Assembly (NCBI GenBank): GCA_028279755.1
Contig: JANQNB010000018.1
Location: forward strand, 260,611-324,610
Direction: 5' to 3'
From: Candidatus Nanoarchaeia archaeon
GTDB taxonomy: Archaea; Nanobdellota; Nanobdellia; Woesearchaeales; UBA525
DNA length: 64,000 nucleotides
Numbering within the stretch: the stretch's first letter is position 1; each line of letters opens with the position of its first letter. Below, piece after piece: positions 43,081 to 51,940 of the stretch. Both the position numbers and the translations under genes were made by a program. The notes beneath the pieces are model-generated. The model saw only the letters and a program-made list of their open reading frames with translations. It searched no databases and was not told the origin of the DNA.

Positions 43081-43320
43081 ATGGTAAAGAAACGAGGTCG
43101 CGGCCGTCCACGCGGTTTTGGCAGCGTCCCCCGCTCATACAAGGATCGATTCCAGAAGTTCTACTACGAGCACCGCGCTCGCCTGAACCAGGAACGGCGC
43201 AAACTGTACGAGGAACGCAAGGCGAAAGGGCTGTGCGTTCGCTGCGGCAAGATCGCGGTGAAGGGTAGTGTGTTCTGCCGCTCGCATCTTGACATGAGCC
43301 GCAAGTACAACAAGAACTAA
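43081..43320 (+). CDS. AT-hook and zinc-binding small protein
   Basis: 79 residues: an AT-hook-like KKRGRGRPRGFG at 3-14, a basic helix, then CVRCGKIAVKGSVFCRSH, a possible Cys3His zinc site. It should bind AT-rich DNA in the minor groove. GAGGTGA six bases before the ATG at 43081 decides the start; longer in-frame starts lie within the promoter area. It sits convergent to Orc1/Cdc6. Confidence 0.75.
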   Translation: MVKKRGRGRPRGFGSVPRSYKDRFQKFYYEHRARLNQERRKLYEERKAKGLCVRCGKIAVKGSVFCRSHLDMSRKYNKN

Positions 43321-43358
43321 AACATATCTATTCTCAAATATATTATTTATTATATCTA

Positions 43359-44414
43359 TCAGAAATCCGTGATTTTCTTGTTCACGATGGTGGTATTGCC
43401 GCCTTCGCCTTTCTTGCGTTCGAGCGTGACAAACTTGCCTTCGTCGAGCGCTGCGAGCTTCCGCTGGAAGGTCTTATAGCTCACTTTGCCGCCTTCCTTC
43501 TTGTAGAGATTGTAGAGTTCGCCGATCTTCTTGCCGTCGTGCTGCTTGATCACGTCGTAGATGAAGCGTTCTTCTTCAGTGAGATCCTCGCTGCTCTTGA
43601 TCGTGAACTCGTCCATGTTGCCCAACGCGGCGTTGACATGCTCAGCAGTGACTTTCTGGCTTGCTGCATCCTCTGCTTTCAACGTGGCCTGCCGCATCAC
43701 GTACAAGCCGGTGCGGATGTCCTTTGCGCCTGCCGCTTTCTCGACGACAAGGTCGAAGGCTTTCGGCTCCCAGACGCCAGTGATGAACGCGTATTCTGAA
43801 CGCTGTTCGAGAATGCCGCGTGTTTCCTTGTCGTTGTACTGCTTGAACTCGATCAGCTCTGGCGTGAGCCGTGATTTTATGCGTTCGTCGAGCTCGATGA
43901 GCCAGCTCTTGTAGTTGGTGATGACAATGATGCTCTTCTTGAACAGTTCTTCGAGCAAGGAGTAGAGGAAATCGAACTCTTCTGCTTTGTCGATCTCGTC
44001 GAAGACAATGACTGCGCTTTTCTTGTTCACCATCGACGCGATGACCTTGATCAATTCCTGGCTGTTCTTGTTCTGCGTGAACTTGAAGCCGAGGAGCTCG
44101 CAGAGTTCTAACAAGACTTTGTAGGTGGTGTTGGCTTGCCAGCAGTTCACATAGCAGACTTCCACGTCATCAGTGCGTTCTTCGAGGTCGCGGAGGACGA
44201 ATCTGGCTGCTGCGGTTTTGCCGATGCCGGGTGCGCCGTGGATGAGCGCGTTGCGGCCGTTGCGTCCTTCGAGCAAAGGCGCGATCAGTCTCGCGAGCTC
44301 CTTTTGTTCCCGTTCGCGATACGGCAAGAGCTTTGGCAGGAACTCGTATTCGAGCGCGTCCTCGTTCTTGAAGAGCGATTCGCCAGCATTGAGAACATCG
44401 TCGAAGAGGCCCAT
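43359..44414 (-). CDS. cdc6: Orc1/Cdc6-type AAA initiator
   Basis: The 351-aa AAA+ protein has Walker A HGAPGIGKTAAARF (59-72), Walker B AVIVFDEIDKAE near 135, the sensor loop IITNYKSW and a C-terminal winged helix (GELYNLYKKEGGKVSYKTFQRKL). This is the Orc1/Cdc6 origin-recognition protein that loads MCM. The ATG at 44414 lies 26 bases from a TATA-like box in the ccataaatacc stretch. Archaeal origins commonly lie next to the gene, making the AT-rich intergenic region to its right an obvious candidate. Confidence 0.85.
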   Translation of the reverse strand: MGLFDDVLNAGESLFKNEDALEYEFLPKLLPYREREQKELARLIAPLLEGRNGRNALIHGAPGIGKTAAARFVLRDLEERTDDVEVCYVNCWQANTTYKVLLELCELLGFKFTQNKNSQELIKVIASMVNKKSAVIVFDEIDKAEEFDFLYSLLEELFKKSIIVITNYKSWLIELDERIKSRLTPELIEFKQYNDKETRGILEQRSEYAFITGVWEPKAFDLVVEKAAGAKDIRTGLYVMRQATLKAEDAASQKVTAEHVNAALGNMDEFTIKSSEDLTEEERFIYDVIKQHDGKKIGELYNLYKKEGGKVSYKTFQRKLAALDEGKFVTLERKKGEGGNTTIVNKKITDF

Positions 44415-44561
44415 GGGATGTGAGCGAGGGCCTGGTGGTATTTATGGCTAGTGGTGGAATGGTCATTATTTTTCCATATAGTCAAAATTACTATATTTTA
44501 TAACTACTAATTGGTGGTTAAAATAGAAAATTATTTAAACTCGAATTATTCATACGTGCCT
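44415..44561. other. AT-rich intergenic region beside Orc1/Cdc6
   Basis: The stretch 44461-44560 is strongly AT-rich compared with the GC-rich surroundings, with long A/T runs (gtcaaaattactatatttta). It holds promoters for both flanking genes. GGTGG-containing motifs occur at 44434, 44451 and 44513, but I found no convincing origin-recognition-box pair. Confidence 0.4.
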
Positions 44562-45290
44562 ATGCAAATCCGTGATTTGGTGGCGCAATGTGCCTTGACG
44601 AAGAAAGAAGCGCATCTTCTTGAGGATCTCCTTCACCTTATTGAGCTGCATCCCAGTCTTGAAGAAGGAATGATTGATGGTGGTGTTGGCACGAAAATAT
44701 ACATTGATCCTCGCTATCGACACCTCAACACTCGTTCCTGGGATATTGACATGGTTTTCCCCGAACTTCCGGCAGATTTACTGCCTCACTTACGGCCGAT
44801 CACGGTAATCGAACGTGAAAGAATCGTCTATAAAATGTACGAAGTTGATATCACTTGCGTACCGGGAAAATTCACTGGACACAATCTTTATGTCCCAGGA
44901 TACACGGACATTGACATAGCTGTCGGTGCGATTGCAGATATTGCCGTTCCTGAAGATGTGGATCCACTGATCATACCGCTTCAGCATGATGAGGGTCCTG
45001 AACGTCAGATTCGTTTTGTTCATCCTGGTGTTTTGATAGCTACTCAGCTCAAACCGCAAGGCTATAAATGGCAACGAGCCAACCGGGCACGTCTATTGTA
45101 CCGATCCTTTGCCGAGGGAAGTCGGTTCGGATACACGCTCGGAGACGTTGAGGAGGTCTGCGCTTATGTTCTCAAGGAGAGCGGACTTGTCGGGACGTCG
45201 ACCACAGATCATTTGCACAGACTGCGTGTAGATTTTGCGTCACGTGATGTTCCCTTCCGAAAGTTCGCTGAACGCGTTCTGAAAGGCTAG
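44562..45290 (+). CDS. nucleotidyltransferase-like protein (AbiEii-like)
   Basis: The 242-aa protein has GGVGTKIYIDPRYRHLNTRS followed by WDIDMVF, resembling the Gly-Gly then Asp-x-Asp catalytic pair of the nucleotidyltransferase fold used by AbiEii-type toxins and other nucleotidyltransferases. No antitoxin-like gene (AbiEi) is beside it, so a toxin role is not supported. The ATG at 44562 is 25 bases from a TATA-like ttatttaaac; the TTG at 44511 is unlikely. Codons are more A/T-rich than in neighbours. Confidence 0.55.
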   Translation: MQIRDLVAQCALTKKEAHLLEDLLHLIELHPSLEEGMIDGGVGTKIYIDPRYRHLNTRSWDIDMVFPELPADLLPHLRPITVIERERIVYKMYEVDITCVPGKFTGHNLYVPGYTDIDIAVGAIADIAVPEDVDPLIIPLQHDEGPERQIRFVHPGVLIATQLKPQGYKWQRANRARLLYRSFAEGSRFGYTLGDVEEVCAYVLKESGLVGTSTTDHLHRLRVDFASRDVPFRKFAERVLKG

Positions 45291-45310
45291 CTCTCACGTA
45301 GCTCTTGGTC

Positions 45311-47020
45311 TCACAGAAAGTCTTCGATGTTCGCAGCTTCTGAGAATTCTGCACGCAAGGATGCAAGACGGGCATCGTCAATACCTTCGTACAACCGCTG
45401 CGGCTGTCCGATCTGATGATCGGTAGAAATTCCGACCTGGCTGGCCTCGTCCCACCGTCCAGGAGCGCCGACTTCTCCCTCGAAGTTGAGCTGCTCGCTC
45501 CACAACTCTTGCATGCTACGTGGCAGGAAAGGTGCTGCCACGATCGCAAGACTGCGTCCAAGATTCAGCGCGAGGTTGAGGGAGCGTCGTGCATCTTCGG
45601 TGCGGCCTTCCCGTACGGCTGTCCAGGGCGCGGTTCGCTCGAGATACACGTTCCCGACGCTGGCAAACTCCATGACTTGGCGGTAGGCCTCACGGAACTC
45701 TGCGCGTGACAAGCGCTCTCCGATCTGCACCGGGAAACTGGCGATGTCTTCCATGAGAAAGCGGTCACTATCTGTGAGGTCGCTGAGTTCGCCCCCGACG
45801 CGGCCGTCGAACTTCTTCCGGATCTGGCTTAAGGTCCTGTTGAAAAAATTCCCAAGCTTGCCGATGAGCTCGCTGTTGACATGCGCCTGCATCTGGCTCC
45901 ATTTGAAGTCAGTGTCCCGTGCTTCAGGAATCGTCGTCGTCAGATAGGCACGCAACACGTCTGGATGAAGATCACTCGTGAGTATGTGATGGGCGAACAC
46001 GCCGATGTTCTTGCTCTTCGAGAACTTCTGCCCTTCGAATGTCAAGTAGTTCAACCCGACGATGTTGGTCGGCAGCTGGATGTCCCTGTGGGCCATGAGC
46101 ATGCCTGGCCAGAAGATCGTGTGGAACGGGATGTTGTCTTTTCCGAGGACGTGGATTCGTTCAGCATCTGAATTGAGCCAGTATTTTGCGAAGGCGTCAC
46201 TGCCGAGCTCGTGTGTGAAACTCAGGTAGCCGATCGGCGCTTCGAACCAGACATAGAAGACCTGGTCTTGCACGCCGTCATGATTGACCGGGATTCCCCA
46301 GGAGAGATCTCGCGTGATAGAGCGAGAGCGGAGGCCGTCTGCCAGCCACCGACTCGCTTCCCCGGAAACGTGGGGACGCCACACATCTCGCTGACTCTTG
46401 ATCCATCTGCCCAGATCACCGCGTACTCTGGGAAGGTCGAAGTAGAGCTGCGGCATCGCCCTCACGGTCAGTGCTTCTCCAGTGTTTGTACTGCGCGGGT
46501 TGACGAGCTCACCTGGCTCGAGCGGCCTGCGACAGCCGTCACACTGATCACTATAGGCTTCTTCATACCCGCAATCTGCTTGTGGACAAGTGCCTGTTAC
46601 ATAGCGGTCAGTGAGGAAATGTCCTTGTTCTGGAGAGAAATACATTGCTTCAACAGCCTGATGGATGAAGCCTTCTCTGTCAAGCGCGTCAAAGAACTGT
46701 CCTGTCATTCGATGGTGTTCGGGGCTTGAGGTTCGTGAGTAGTTTGTGTAACCGATTCCCATGGCTTCGTAGATTCTGCGGTGGGCGTCGTGGAGACGTT
46801 CGGTCAGTTCCGCTGTCGGGATGCCGAGTCGCTCGGCTGCCATCATTGCGGGCGCGCCGTGCTCGTCTGAACCACCGACGAGAACACTGTCCCGGCCCTG
46901 TGCTGTGTAGAACCTGTGCAGTATGTCGGCTGGCAGGTGCGAACCGACGATATTGCCGCAGTGCGGAAGATTATTGATGTACGGCAACGCCGCAGTAATC
47001 AGTACTGGTGGTTTGCTCAT
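45311..47020 (-). CDS. metG: methionyl-tRNA synthetase
   Basis: The 569-aa class I enzyme charges tRNA-Met. AALPYINNLPHCGN corresponds to the HIGH region, KFSKSKNIG to KMSKS, and CPQADCGYEEAYSDQCDGC is the zinc-knuckle connective domain, so it is the zinc form. The C-terminal dimerisation/tRNA-binding domain is absent; the protein ends after the anticodon domain. The ATG at 47020 is 27 bases from a TATA-like tttataaat. It diverges from the DNA ligase. Confidence 0.94.
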   Translation of the reverse strand: MSKPPVLITAALPYINNLPHCGNIVGSHLPADILHRFYTAQGRDSVLVGGSDEHGAPAMMAAERLGIPTAELTERLHDAHRRIYEAMGIGYTNYSRTSSPEHHRMTGQFFDALDREGFIHQAVEAMYFSPEQGHFLTDRYVTGTCPQADCGYEEAYSDQCDGCRRPLEPGELVNPRSTNTGEALTVRAMPQLYFDLPRVRGDLGRWIKSQRDVWRPHVSGEASRWLADGLRSRSITRDLSWGIPVNHDGVQDQVFYVWFEAPIGYLSFTHELGSDAFAKYWLNSDAERIHVLGKDNIPFHTIFWPGMLMAHRDIQLPTNIVGLNYLTFEGQKFSKSKNIGVFAHHILTSDLHPDVLRAYLTTTIPEARDTDFKWSQMQAHVNSELIGKLGNFFNRTLSQIRKKFDGRVGGELSDLTDSDRFLMEDIASFPVQIGERLSRAEFREAYRQVMEFASVGNVYLERTAPWTAVREGRTEDARRSLNLALNLGRSLAIVAAPFLPRSMQELWSEQLNFEGEVGAPGRWDEASQVGISTDHQIGQPQRLYEGIDDARLASLRAEFSEAANIEDFL

Positions 47021-47124
47021 ATCTACACAGAGACTTTCATCATTTATAAATCTTTTGTTACTACATAGTGAATACATCCAACGCGGCCAAAACTTTATAT
47101 TTCTGGCGTCTCCCTGTGCCTTCC

Positions 47125-48888
47125 ATGCATTACTCTTCCCTCGTGGACGTCTACGAAGCGCTCGAAGCCACTTCTAAGAGGCTTGAGAAGACGCACGTCT
47201 TGGCCGAGTTTCTGAAGCAAGTGCCTGAGCCTGAGCTTGAGCGCGTGATCCTCTTGCTCCAAGGCAGGCCGTTTCCGCCCTGGGATAGGCGAACGTTGGG
47301 TTTCTCGTCGAAGTTGGCAGTGAAGGCGGTTGCTGTCGCCTCAGGCGAGAGTGAGAAAAAGGTCACAGAAAGCTGGAAGCACGAGGGCGACTTGGGCAAG
47401 GTGGCAGTGACGCTCGTGGGCAAGAAAAAGCAAGCGACGCTGGTCTCGCAGGACCTGACTGTGAAGGAAGTCTTTGACACCCTGCAGAAGCTGCCTGCGA
47501 TGGAAGGCCTGGGGTCGACTGACCGCAAGGTGAAGACCATCGCCGCTTTGCTAGGCCACGCAACCGGCAATGCTGCGCTCTACCTGCTCAGGACAGTGCT
47601 CGAGACCTTGCGCGTGGGTGTTGCTGAAGGCACCTTGCGCGACGCGATCACGTGGGCCTATCTGCAGCCTCAAATAAACTACAATATGGAAAAGAATGAT
47701 ATCGAGTTCCATGAAGACAGCGACAGGGAAGCCTACAACAAGCTCACTCAGGCGGTGCAGAAAGCCTATGATCGCTGCAATGACTTCAGCCATGTGGCAG
47801 CAACAGCCAAGCAAGGCGGCACAGCGGCATTATCTAAGATCTCCTTGGAATTAGGCACGCCCATCAGGGTCATGCTCAGCCAGCGAGAGCCCACGGTAGA
47901 AGCAGGAATGCAGCGTGTGGGCACGCCAGCAGCCCTGGAATTCAAATACGACGGCTTTCGCATGCAGGTGCACAAGGACAAGGACACGGTGACTATCTAC
48001 ACACGGCGCTTGGAGAACGTCACCACGCAGTTCCCGGACGTAGTGGATGCAGTGAAGGCTCACGTGAACGCCAAAACCGCCTTGCTGGACTGCGAAGCAG
48101 TGGGCTATGACAAGAAAACCGGGAAATACACGCCCTTCCAGCACATCAGCCAGCGGATCCGGCGCAAATACGACATCGACAAGCTCAAGGAGCAACTCCC
48201 GATCGAGCTCAACGTGTTCGACATCCTCTATCTCGACGGCAAGGAATTGCTCGACTTGTCTTTCCACGAGCGGCGAAAACTGCTGGAAAAAACGGTGAAA
48301 AACGTTCCGAAAGCTATAGTTTACAGTTCATATATCGCTACCGATAGTATTCCTGACGGCGAACGATTCAACGCCAAAAGTCTTGGTGCAGGCAACGAAG
48401 GCATCATGTGCAAAGCCCTCGATGGCGTCTACAAGCCAGGGAGCCGTGTCGCCACGTGGGTCAAGGTCAAGCCTGTTTTAGATACGATGGATCTTGTCGT
48501 GGTAGCTGCTGAGTGGGGTGAGGGCAAGCGCTCTGGCTGGCTCACAAGCTTCACTGTCGCATGCAAAGGCGATGAAGGCGACTATGTCACGATCGGCAAG
48601 GTCGGCACTGGCTTGAAAGAGCTTGAACAAGACGAGGGTGTGACGTTCAACCAAGTCACAGAGCTGCTCAAGCCCCATATTGTTCAGGAGAAAGGCCGGG
48701 ACGTTGTTGTGAAGCCTGATCTCGTGTTCGAGCTCGCGTTTGAAGAGATCCAGCAGAGCCCGAGTTATGAAAGTGGCTACGCACTGCGATTCCCAAGAGT
48801 TCTCCGCGTCAGAGACGACCGTGACCCAGAAGAGATCACAACCCTGGAAGAAGTCCGGGTAGCGTTCGAGCACCAGCGCGGCAGATGA
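47125..48888 (+). CDS. lig: ATP-dependent DNA ligase
   Basis: The 587-aa enzyme seals nicks in lagging-strand DNA. The adenylated lysine lies in EFKYDGFRMQVH near 272, with LDCEAVGYD, the GIMCKALDGVY motif IV, and VKVKPVLDTMDL motif V. The N-terminal 200 residues form the DNA-binding domain. A TATA-like tttatat (47092-47098) 29 bases upstream sets the ATG at 47125; the longer frame from 47068 is not supported. Confidence 0.94.
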   Translation: MHYSSLVDVYEALEATSKRLEKTHVLAEFLKQVPEPELERVILLLQGRPFPPWDRRTLGFSSKLAVKAVAVASGESEKKVTESWKHEGDLGKVAVTLVGKKKQATLVSQDLTVKEVFDTLQKLPAMEGLGSTDRKVKTIAALLGHATGNAALYLLRTVLETLRVGVAEGTLRDAITWAYLQPQINYNMEKNDIEFHEDSDREAYNKLTQAVQKAYDRCNDFSHVAATAKQGGTAALSKISLELGTPIRVMLSQREPTVEAGMQRVGTPAALEFKYDGFRMQVHKDKDTVTIYTRRLENVTTQFPDVVDAVKAHVNAKTALLDCEAVGYDKKTGKYTPFQHISQRIRRKYDIDKLKEQLPIELNVFDILYLDGKELLDLSFHERRKLLEKTVKNVPKAIVYSSYIATDSIPDGERFNAKSLGAGNEGIMCKALDGVYKPGSRVATWVKVKPVLDTMDLVVVAAEWGEGKRSGWLTSFTVACKGDEGDYVTIGKVGTGLKELEQDEGVTFNQVTELLKPHIVQEKGRDVVVKPDLVFELAFEEIQQSPSYESGYALRFPRVLRVRDDRDPEEITTLEEVRVAFEHQRGR

Positions 48889-48930
48889 TTCCCATAAGCT
48901 ATTTAAGATGACGCTCACTCTTCGGCAGTG

Positions 48931-49725
48931 ATGACGCGGCGAAAGCGACGTAAGGACTGGGAGCCGACTGTGCCCCTTGCCTCGGGTGGGCCGACGCGTG
49001 TCATGCAAACGCGTACACGAACACGGCGACTTGAACATCTGACGCAACTTCAGCGAGAGCACCTCCTGTTCCTGGCACGACAACACGGTGTCGAGCGTGA
49101 CGTGGCCGAGTTTGAGCCGCCATTCTGCGATGAGGTCCGCTCAATTGTTGCAGAAGCAAACAGACCGGGGATTCAGGCAGTACATGGGACCTCGCACGCA
49201 TTCCTGTACCATCGCCATTTCTATCATCTGCTGGCAAGCCCGTGCGGGCCGGTCACGACGATCAGTGCGAGCGCACCTGTTGTCCTTGTCGGCAGAATTG
49301 GCCCGTATGCTGGCGCTGTCTTTCAAGTGAAAGGACCGGATTTCCAGAAAGCAGCACAACGCTTTGCAGGCCACTGTAATGTACTCTGCTCGATCCTGGA
49401 TCGCCAACTCGACCGTGGCGATTATTATCACGAGTCAGATCTCCTTGCCATTGAATTGAAGCCGAGTCCGCAATTGTTCAATGAAGTCTGCTACTGGTTC
49501 TCGCACAACGCTCCGCAGGTATTCAGACCAGCAGCGCATATGTTTCCCAGGAGAGGAGAAGAGAATGGAAATCGTGTCTATTGCAACTCCGATCTTAAGC
49601 GGTTTGTGGAGCGGCCTACTGCCATCACTCTTGACCAGAAGGCACTTGCTGGCCCGCAGCGTGGTCCGCGACTGGTGGATGCAGCTGCGCCTGATACCTA
49701 TTACGTGCTGCCCTTCCAGCGATGA
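48931..49725 (+). CDS. unrecognised 264-aa protein
   Basis: A basic N-terminus (TRRKRRKDWEP) leads to a globular body with several Cys/His (FCDEVRS, HGTSHAFLYHRHFYHLL, CNVLCSILDRQLD). No signal peptide or membrane helix. I do not recognise a family; the HxxxH-type clusters might bind metal, but nothing fixes that. A TATA-like ctatttaag is 27 bases before the ATG at 48931, so it is transcribed on its own after lig. Confidence 0.55.
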   Translation: MTRRKRRKDWEPTVPLASGGPTRVMQTRTRTRRLEHLTQLQREHLLFLARQHGVERDVAEFEPPFCDEVRSIVAEANRPGIQAVHGTSHAFLYHRHFYHLLASPCGPVTTISASAPVVLVGRIGPYAGAVFQVKGPDFQKAAQRFAGHCNVLCSILDRQLDRGDYYHESDLLAIELKPSPQLFNEVCYWFSHNAPQVFRPAAHMFPRRGEENGNRVYCNSDLKRFVERPTAITLDQKALAGPQRGPRLVDAAAPDTYYVLPFQR

Positions 49726-49837
49726 TTATAAAGGATTGTTCCACGCCTTCTCGATTCTGGCTCCACACCAGTATAGATTCTTGCACATTGAAACTTGACC
49801 CCCCTCGGTTTCCTGTGGAAAAGAGATGTTTCACAAA

Positions 49838-49870
49838 TGGAACAGTGTTCCAAAAACGATAAGTATAAAT
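49838..49870 (+). promoter_or_regulatory. candidate operator and promoter of the HTH regulator
   Basis: TGGAACAGTGTTCCA (49838-49852) is a perfect inverted repeat (TGGAAC, AGT, GTTCCA) ending about ten bases before the TATA-like agtataaat (49862-49870). The box is about 28 bases from the start codon at 49894. A repressor or activator bound here would control its own gene; a further TTGTTCCA half-site lies near 49737. Confidence 0.55.
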
Positions 49871-49893
49871 AATACAAAGCTTTCACGGTTCGT

Positions 49894-50448
49894 ATGGCAG
49901 AACATGCAGTGGAACCGGCAAAGCTCCTCGAAGGCCTGTTCGACCGCAAGAAGATGGTGGTGATCAAGCACTTGCTGGACCACAATGAGCAGGATTTCGG
50001 CGTGAGAGAGCTTGCGAAAGCAACACGCGTGCCGGTCGCGACCACGCATCGGATCCTGCAGACCCTGCTCAAGATGGGGATTGTCGAAGACCGAAAAGTC
50101 AAGCACACCAAGTTCTATCGATTAAGCCAAAGCAAGGCAACTGCCTTTCTTGACGAGCTCTTGGCAGTGAAGAAAAGCGCGATCGAAGAGTTTGTCGAAG
50201 CAGCAAGCAAACTGCCTGAAGTACGCGAAATCCTGCAGCACGGCAAGCCGAGCAAGGAGAAAGCGAATCTCCTGGTGATCGGCCAGGGCATGGATGCAGC
50301 AGCACTCTCCAAGATCGTTGGCGAGATCAAAGACCGATACAAATTCACCATATTGCATATGACGCTGAGCCAGGAACAGTATGATCAGATGCTTTCCATG
50401 GGGCTCTACGCTGGCGAGAAACTCACCTTGTATCGTCGAGAAGGGTAA
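49894..50448 (+). CDS. winged-helix transcriptional regulator
   Basis: The N-terminal 75 residues form a winged helix (VIKHLLDHNEQDFGVRELAKA, then VATTHRILQTLLKMGIV). A coiled linker and a ~90-residue C-terminal domain (NLLVIGQGMDAAALSKIVG) follow, possibly for ligand or dimer contacts. The fold is ArsR/TrmB-like but I cannot name the family. It may be autoregulated through the palindrome upstream. Function of the C-terminal domain is unknown. Confidence 0.72.
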   Translation: MAEHAVEPAKLLEGLFDRKKMVVIKHLLDHNEQDFGVRELAKATRVPVATTHRILQTLLKMGIVEDRKVKHTKFYRLSQSKATAFLDELLAVKKSAIEEFVEAASKLPEVREILQHGKPSKEKANLLVIGQGMDAAALSKIVGEIKDRYKFTILHMTLSQEQYDQMLSMGLYAGEKLTLYRREG

Positions 50449-50513
50449 TTATTTTCCTATTGTTATTTTCTCCAGATACTATTAAAAAGAATATACATTG
50501 AAGAACGAGAACA

Positions 50514-50523
50514 TTTATATATA
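50514..50523 (+). promoter_or_regulatory. ftsZ promoter
   Basis: tttatatata is a strong TATA-like box about 190 bases before the ftsZ ATG; initiation near 50543 would give a leader of about 165 bases, far longer than elsewhere in this window. Confidence 0.55.
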
Positions 50524-50542
50524 AGTGCCAACTAAAAATGAC

Positions 50543-50707
50543 TAAAAGGTTTTGGCGAGAACTAAACATTCTTCCGGGCCCGAGGTGGGGCGTGGAAGGC
50601 TGAGCGTTTCGGCGCTCATGGTAGGGACGACACACGTAGTTAGCAGGCTCTACCGCTCCCAGCCTTTACAGTGACGACAAAACAGCAACGACAAAGGGGG
50701 AAGGAAC
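50543..50707 (+). ncRNA. structured ftsZ leader (possible RNA element)
   Basis: GC-rich pairing islands sit in an A-rich setting. AAGGCT (50596-50601) pairs with AGCCTT (50661-50666); GAGCG (50602-50606) pairs with CGCTC (50613-50617); GGTAG (50620-50624) pairs with CTACC (50650-50654), forming a three-way junction. GAGCG can instead pair with CGCTC at 50654-50658, so two folds are mutually exclusive. It matches no RNA family I know. It ends with GGGGGAAGG before the ftsZ ATG. Confidence 0.5.
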
Positions 50708-51781
50708 ATGGACTTTATCGTGAACCGCGCTGTGGAACAGCAAGAAGAGGCGGCAACGCCAGGATTTGAAGTCGGCCAGGCAATGATCAAAGTGATCGGC
50801 GTGGGCGGCGCAGGCAACAACATGGTGAACTGGCTCTATAACAAGGGAGTCAAGGGCGCCGAGATCATGGCCTGCAACACCGACAAGCAGCACATCGACA
50901 TGGTCGAAGCTGATAGCAAATTCTTGATCGGCAAGGACACGACGCGTGGCCTTGGCTGCGGCGGGTTCCCGGAAAAGGGCGCGGAGGCAGCCCAGGAAAG
51001 CCTCCAGGAATTCAAGGAACATCTCAGAGACGCAGACATGTGCTTTGTCTGCGCAGGCATGGGTGGCGGCACCGGCACAGGAGCCGCGCCAGTCGTGGCG
51101 CAGGTGGCACGCGATGCTGGCTCGATTGTCATTGGCACCGTAACCATGCCATTCAAGATCGAGCGCGCGCGCGTCGACAAGGCAGAATTCGGCCTGCAGC
51201 AGCTCAGACAAGTCTCTGACACCGTCATTGTCATCGACAACAACCGCTTGGTGCAGATCGCAGGCAACCTCCCAGTGCAGCAAGCGTTTGCCGTCGCGAA
51301 CGAGCTCATCGCCACGATGATCAAAGGCATTGTCGAGATCATCGCCGTGCCAAGTCTCGTGAACCTCGACTATGCAGATGTCAAGGCCATCATGACAGAC
51401 GGCGGCGTCGCGGCAATCGGCGTGGGCGCAAGCGACACCAACAACCGCGTGGAAGAAGCAGTCAAAGGCGCACTGGCGAATCCCCTTCTGGAGATCAGCT
51501 ATGAAGGCGCTACCGGCGCGATCATCCACGTGACAGGCGGCCCGGACATGACCCTCGACGAGATTTCCCGCGTAGGCGAGCTCGTCACAGAGAGCATGGA
51601 CACAGATGCCAACGTCATCTGGGGCGCGCGCGTTGACGAGCACATGAAGGGCAAAGTCACAGTGATGACCATCATCACTGGTGTGCAAAGCCCGTGGATC
51701 CTCGGCAAGGAAAGCTCGAAGGACCGCGAAGTGGCTCGCCAGCAATTAAGTGAGGATCTCGGCATCGAGATCGTGCACTAA
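50708..51781 (+). CDS. ftsZ: cell-division GTPase FtsZ
   Basis: FtsZ polymerises into the division ring. The 357-aa protein has VGGAGNNMVNWL near 27, the tubulin signature GGGTGTGAAP near 119, NNRLVQIAG and the T7 loop NLDYADVKAIMTDGG near 220. The C-terminus ends EIVH without the bacterial FtsA-binding tail. GGGGGAAGG precedes the ATG. The SecE/Spt5 genes that often follow ftsZ in archaea are not here. Confidence 0.96.
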   Translation: MDFIVNRAVEQQEEAATPGFEVGQAMIKVIGVGGAGNNMVNWLYNKGVKGAEIMACNTDKQHIDMVEADSKFLIGKDTTRGLGCGGFPEKGAEAAQESLQEFKEHLRDADMCFVCAGMGGGTGTGAAPVVAQVARDAGSIVIGTVTMPFKIERARVDKAEFGLQQLRQVSDTVIVIDNNRLVQIAGNLPVQQAFAVANELIATMIKGIVEIIAVPSLVNLDYADVKAIMTDGGVAAIGVGASDTNNRVEEAVKGALANPLLEISYEGATGAIIHVTGGPDMTLDEISRVGELVTESMDTDANVIWGARVDEHMKGKVTVMTIITGVQSPWILGKESSKDREVARQQLSEDLGIEIVH

Positions 51782-51817
51782 ACGCTTTTTCACGATCACC
51801 TTATCGGTGGTGACAAA

Positions 51818-51886
51818 GGGATCGACAGCGACTACAGAAACTGCCTTCGCAGCAAACAGTGACAACCGATCCCGATTAACTTTTTT
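51818..51886 (+). terminator. hairpin plus T6 after ftsZ
   Basis: GGGATCG (51818-51824) pairs with CGATCCC (51867-51873), with an internal CTGC/GCAG hairpin, and is followed seven bases later by TTTTTT (51881-51886). It would serve as a terminator or 3' structure for ftsZ. Confidence 0.45.
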
Positions 51887-51940
51887 CACAACGGCTCGGG
51901 TGGAGCCTCACGTTCACTTCTTCCTGAAGTGATTTCTCTG

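Noticed and set aside
44562-45290. AbiEii toxin of an abortive-infection pair
   Set aside because: The GG..D-x-D pattern fits the nucleotidyltransferase fold, but no AbiEi-type antitoxin adjoins it.
50596-50666. tRNA-like arrangement on the minus strand (7-bp AAGGCTG/CAGCCTT stem followed by CCA)
   Set aside because: No T-arm TTC loop, no proper D-arm or anticodon arm, and the transcript direction fits the ftsZ leader instead.
51751-51893. 47-codon frame on the minus strand overlapping the end of ftsZ
   Set aside because: Reads like protein, but has no TATA box, no ribosome site and only a GTG start; the area is better explained by the hairpin after ftsZ.
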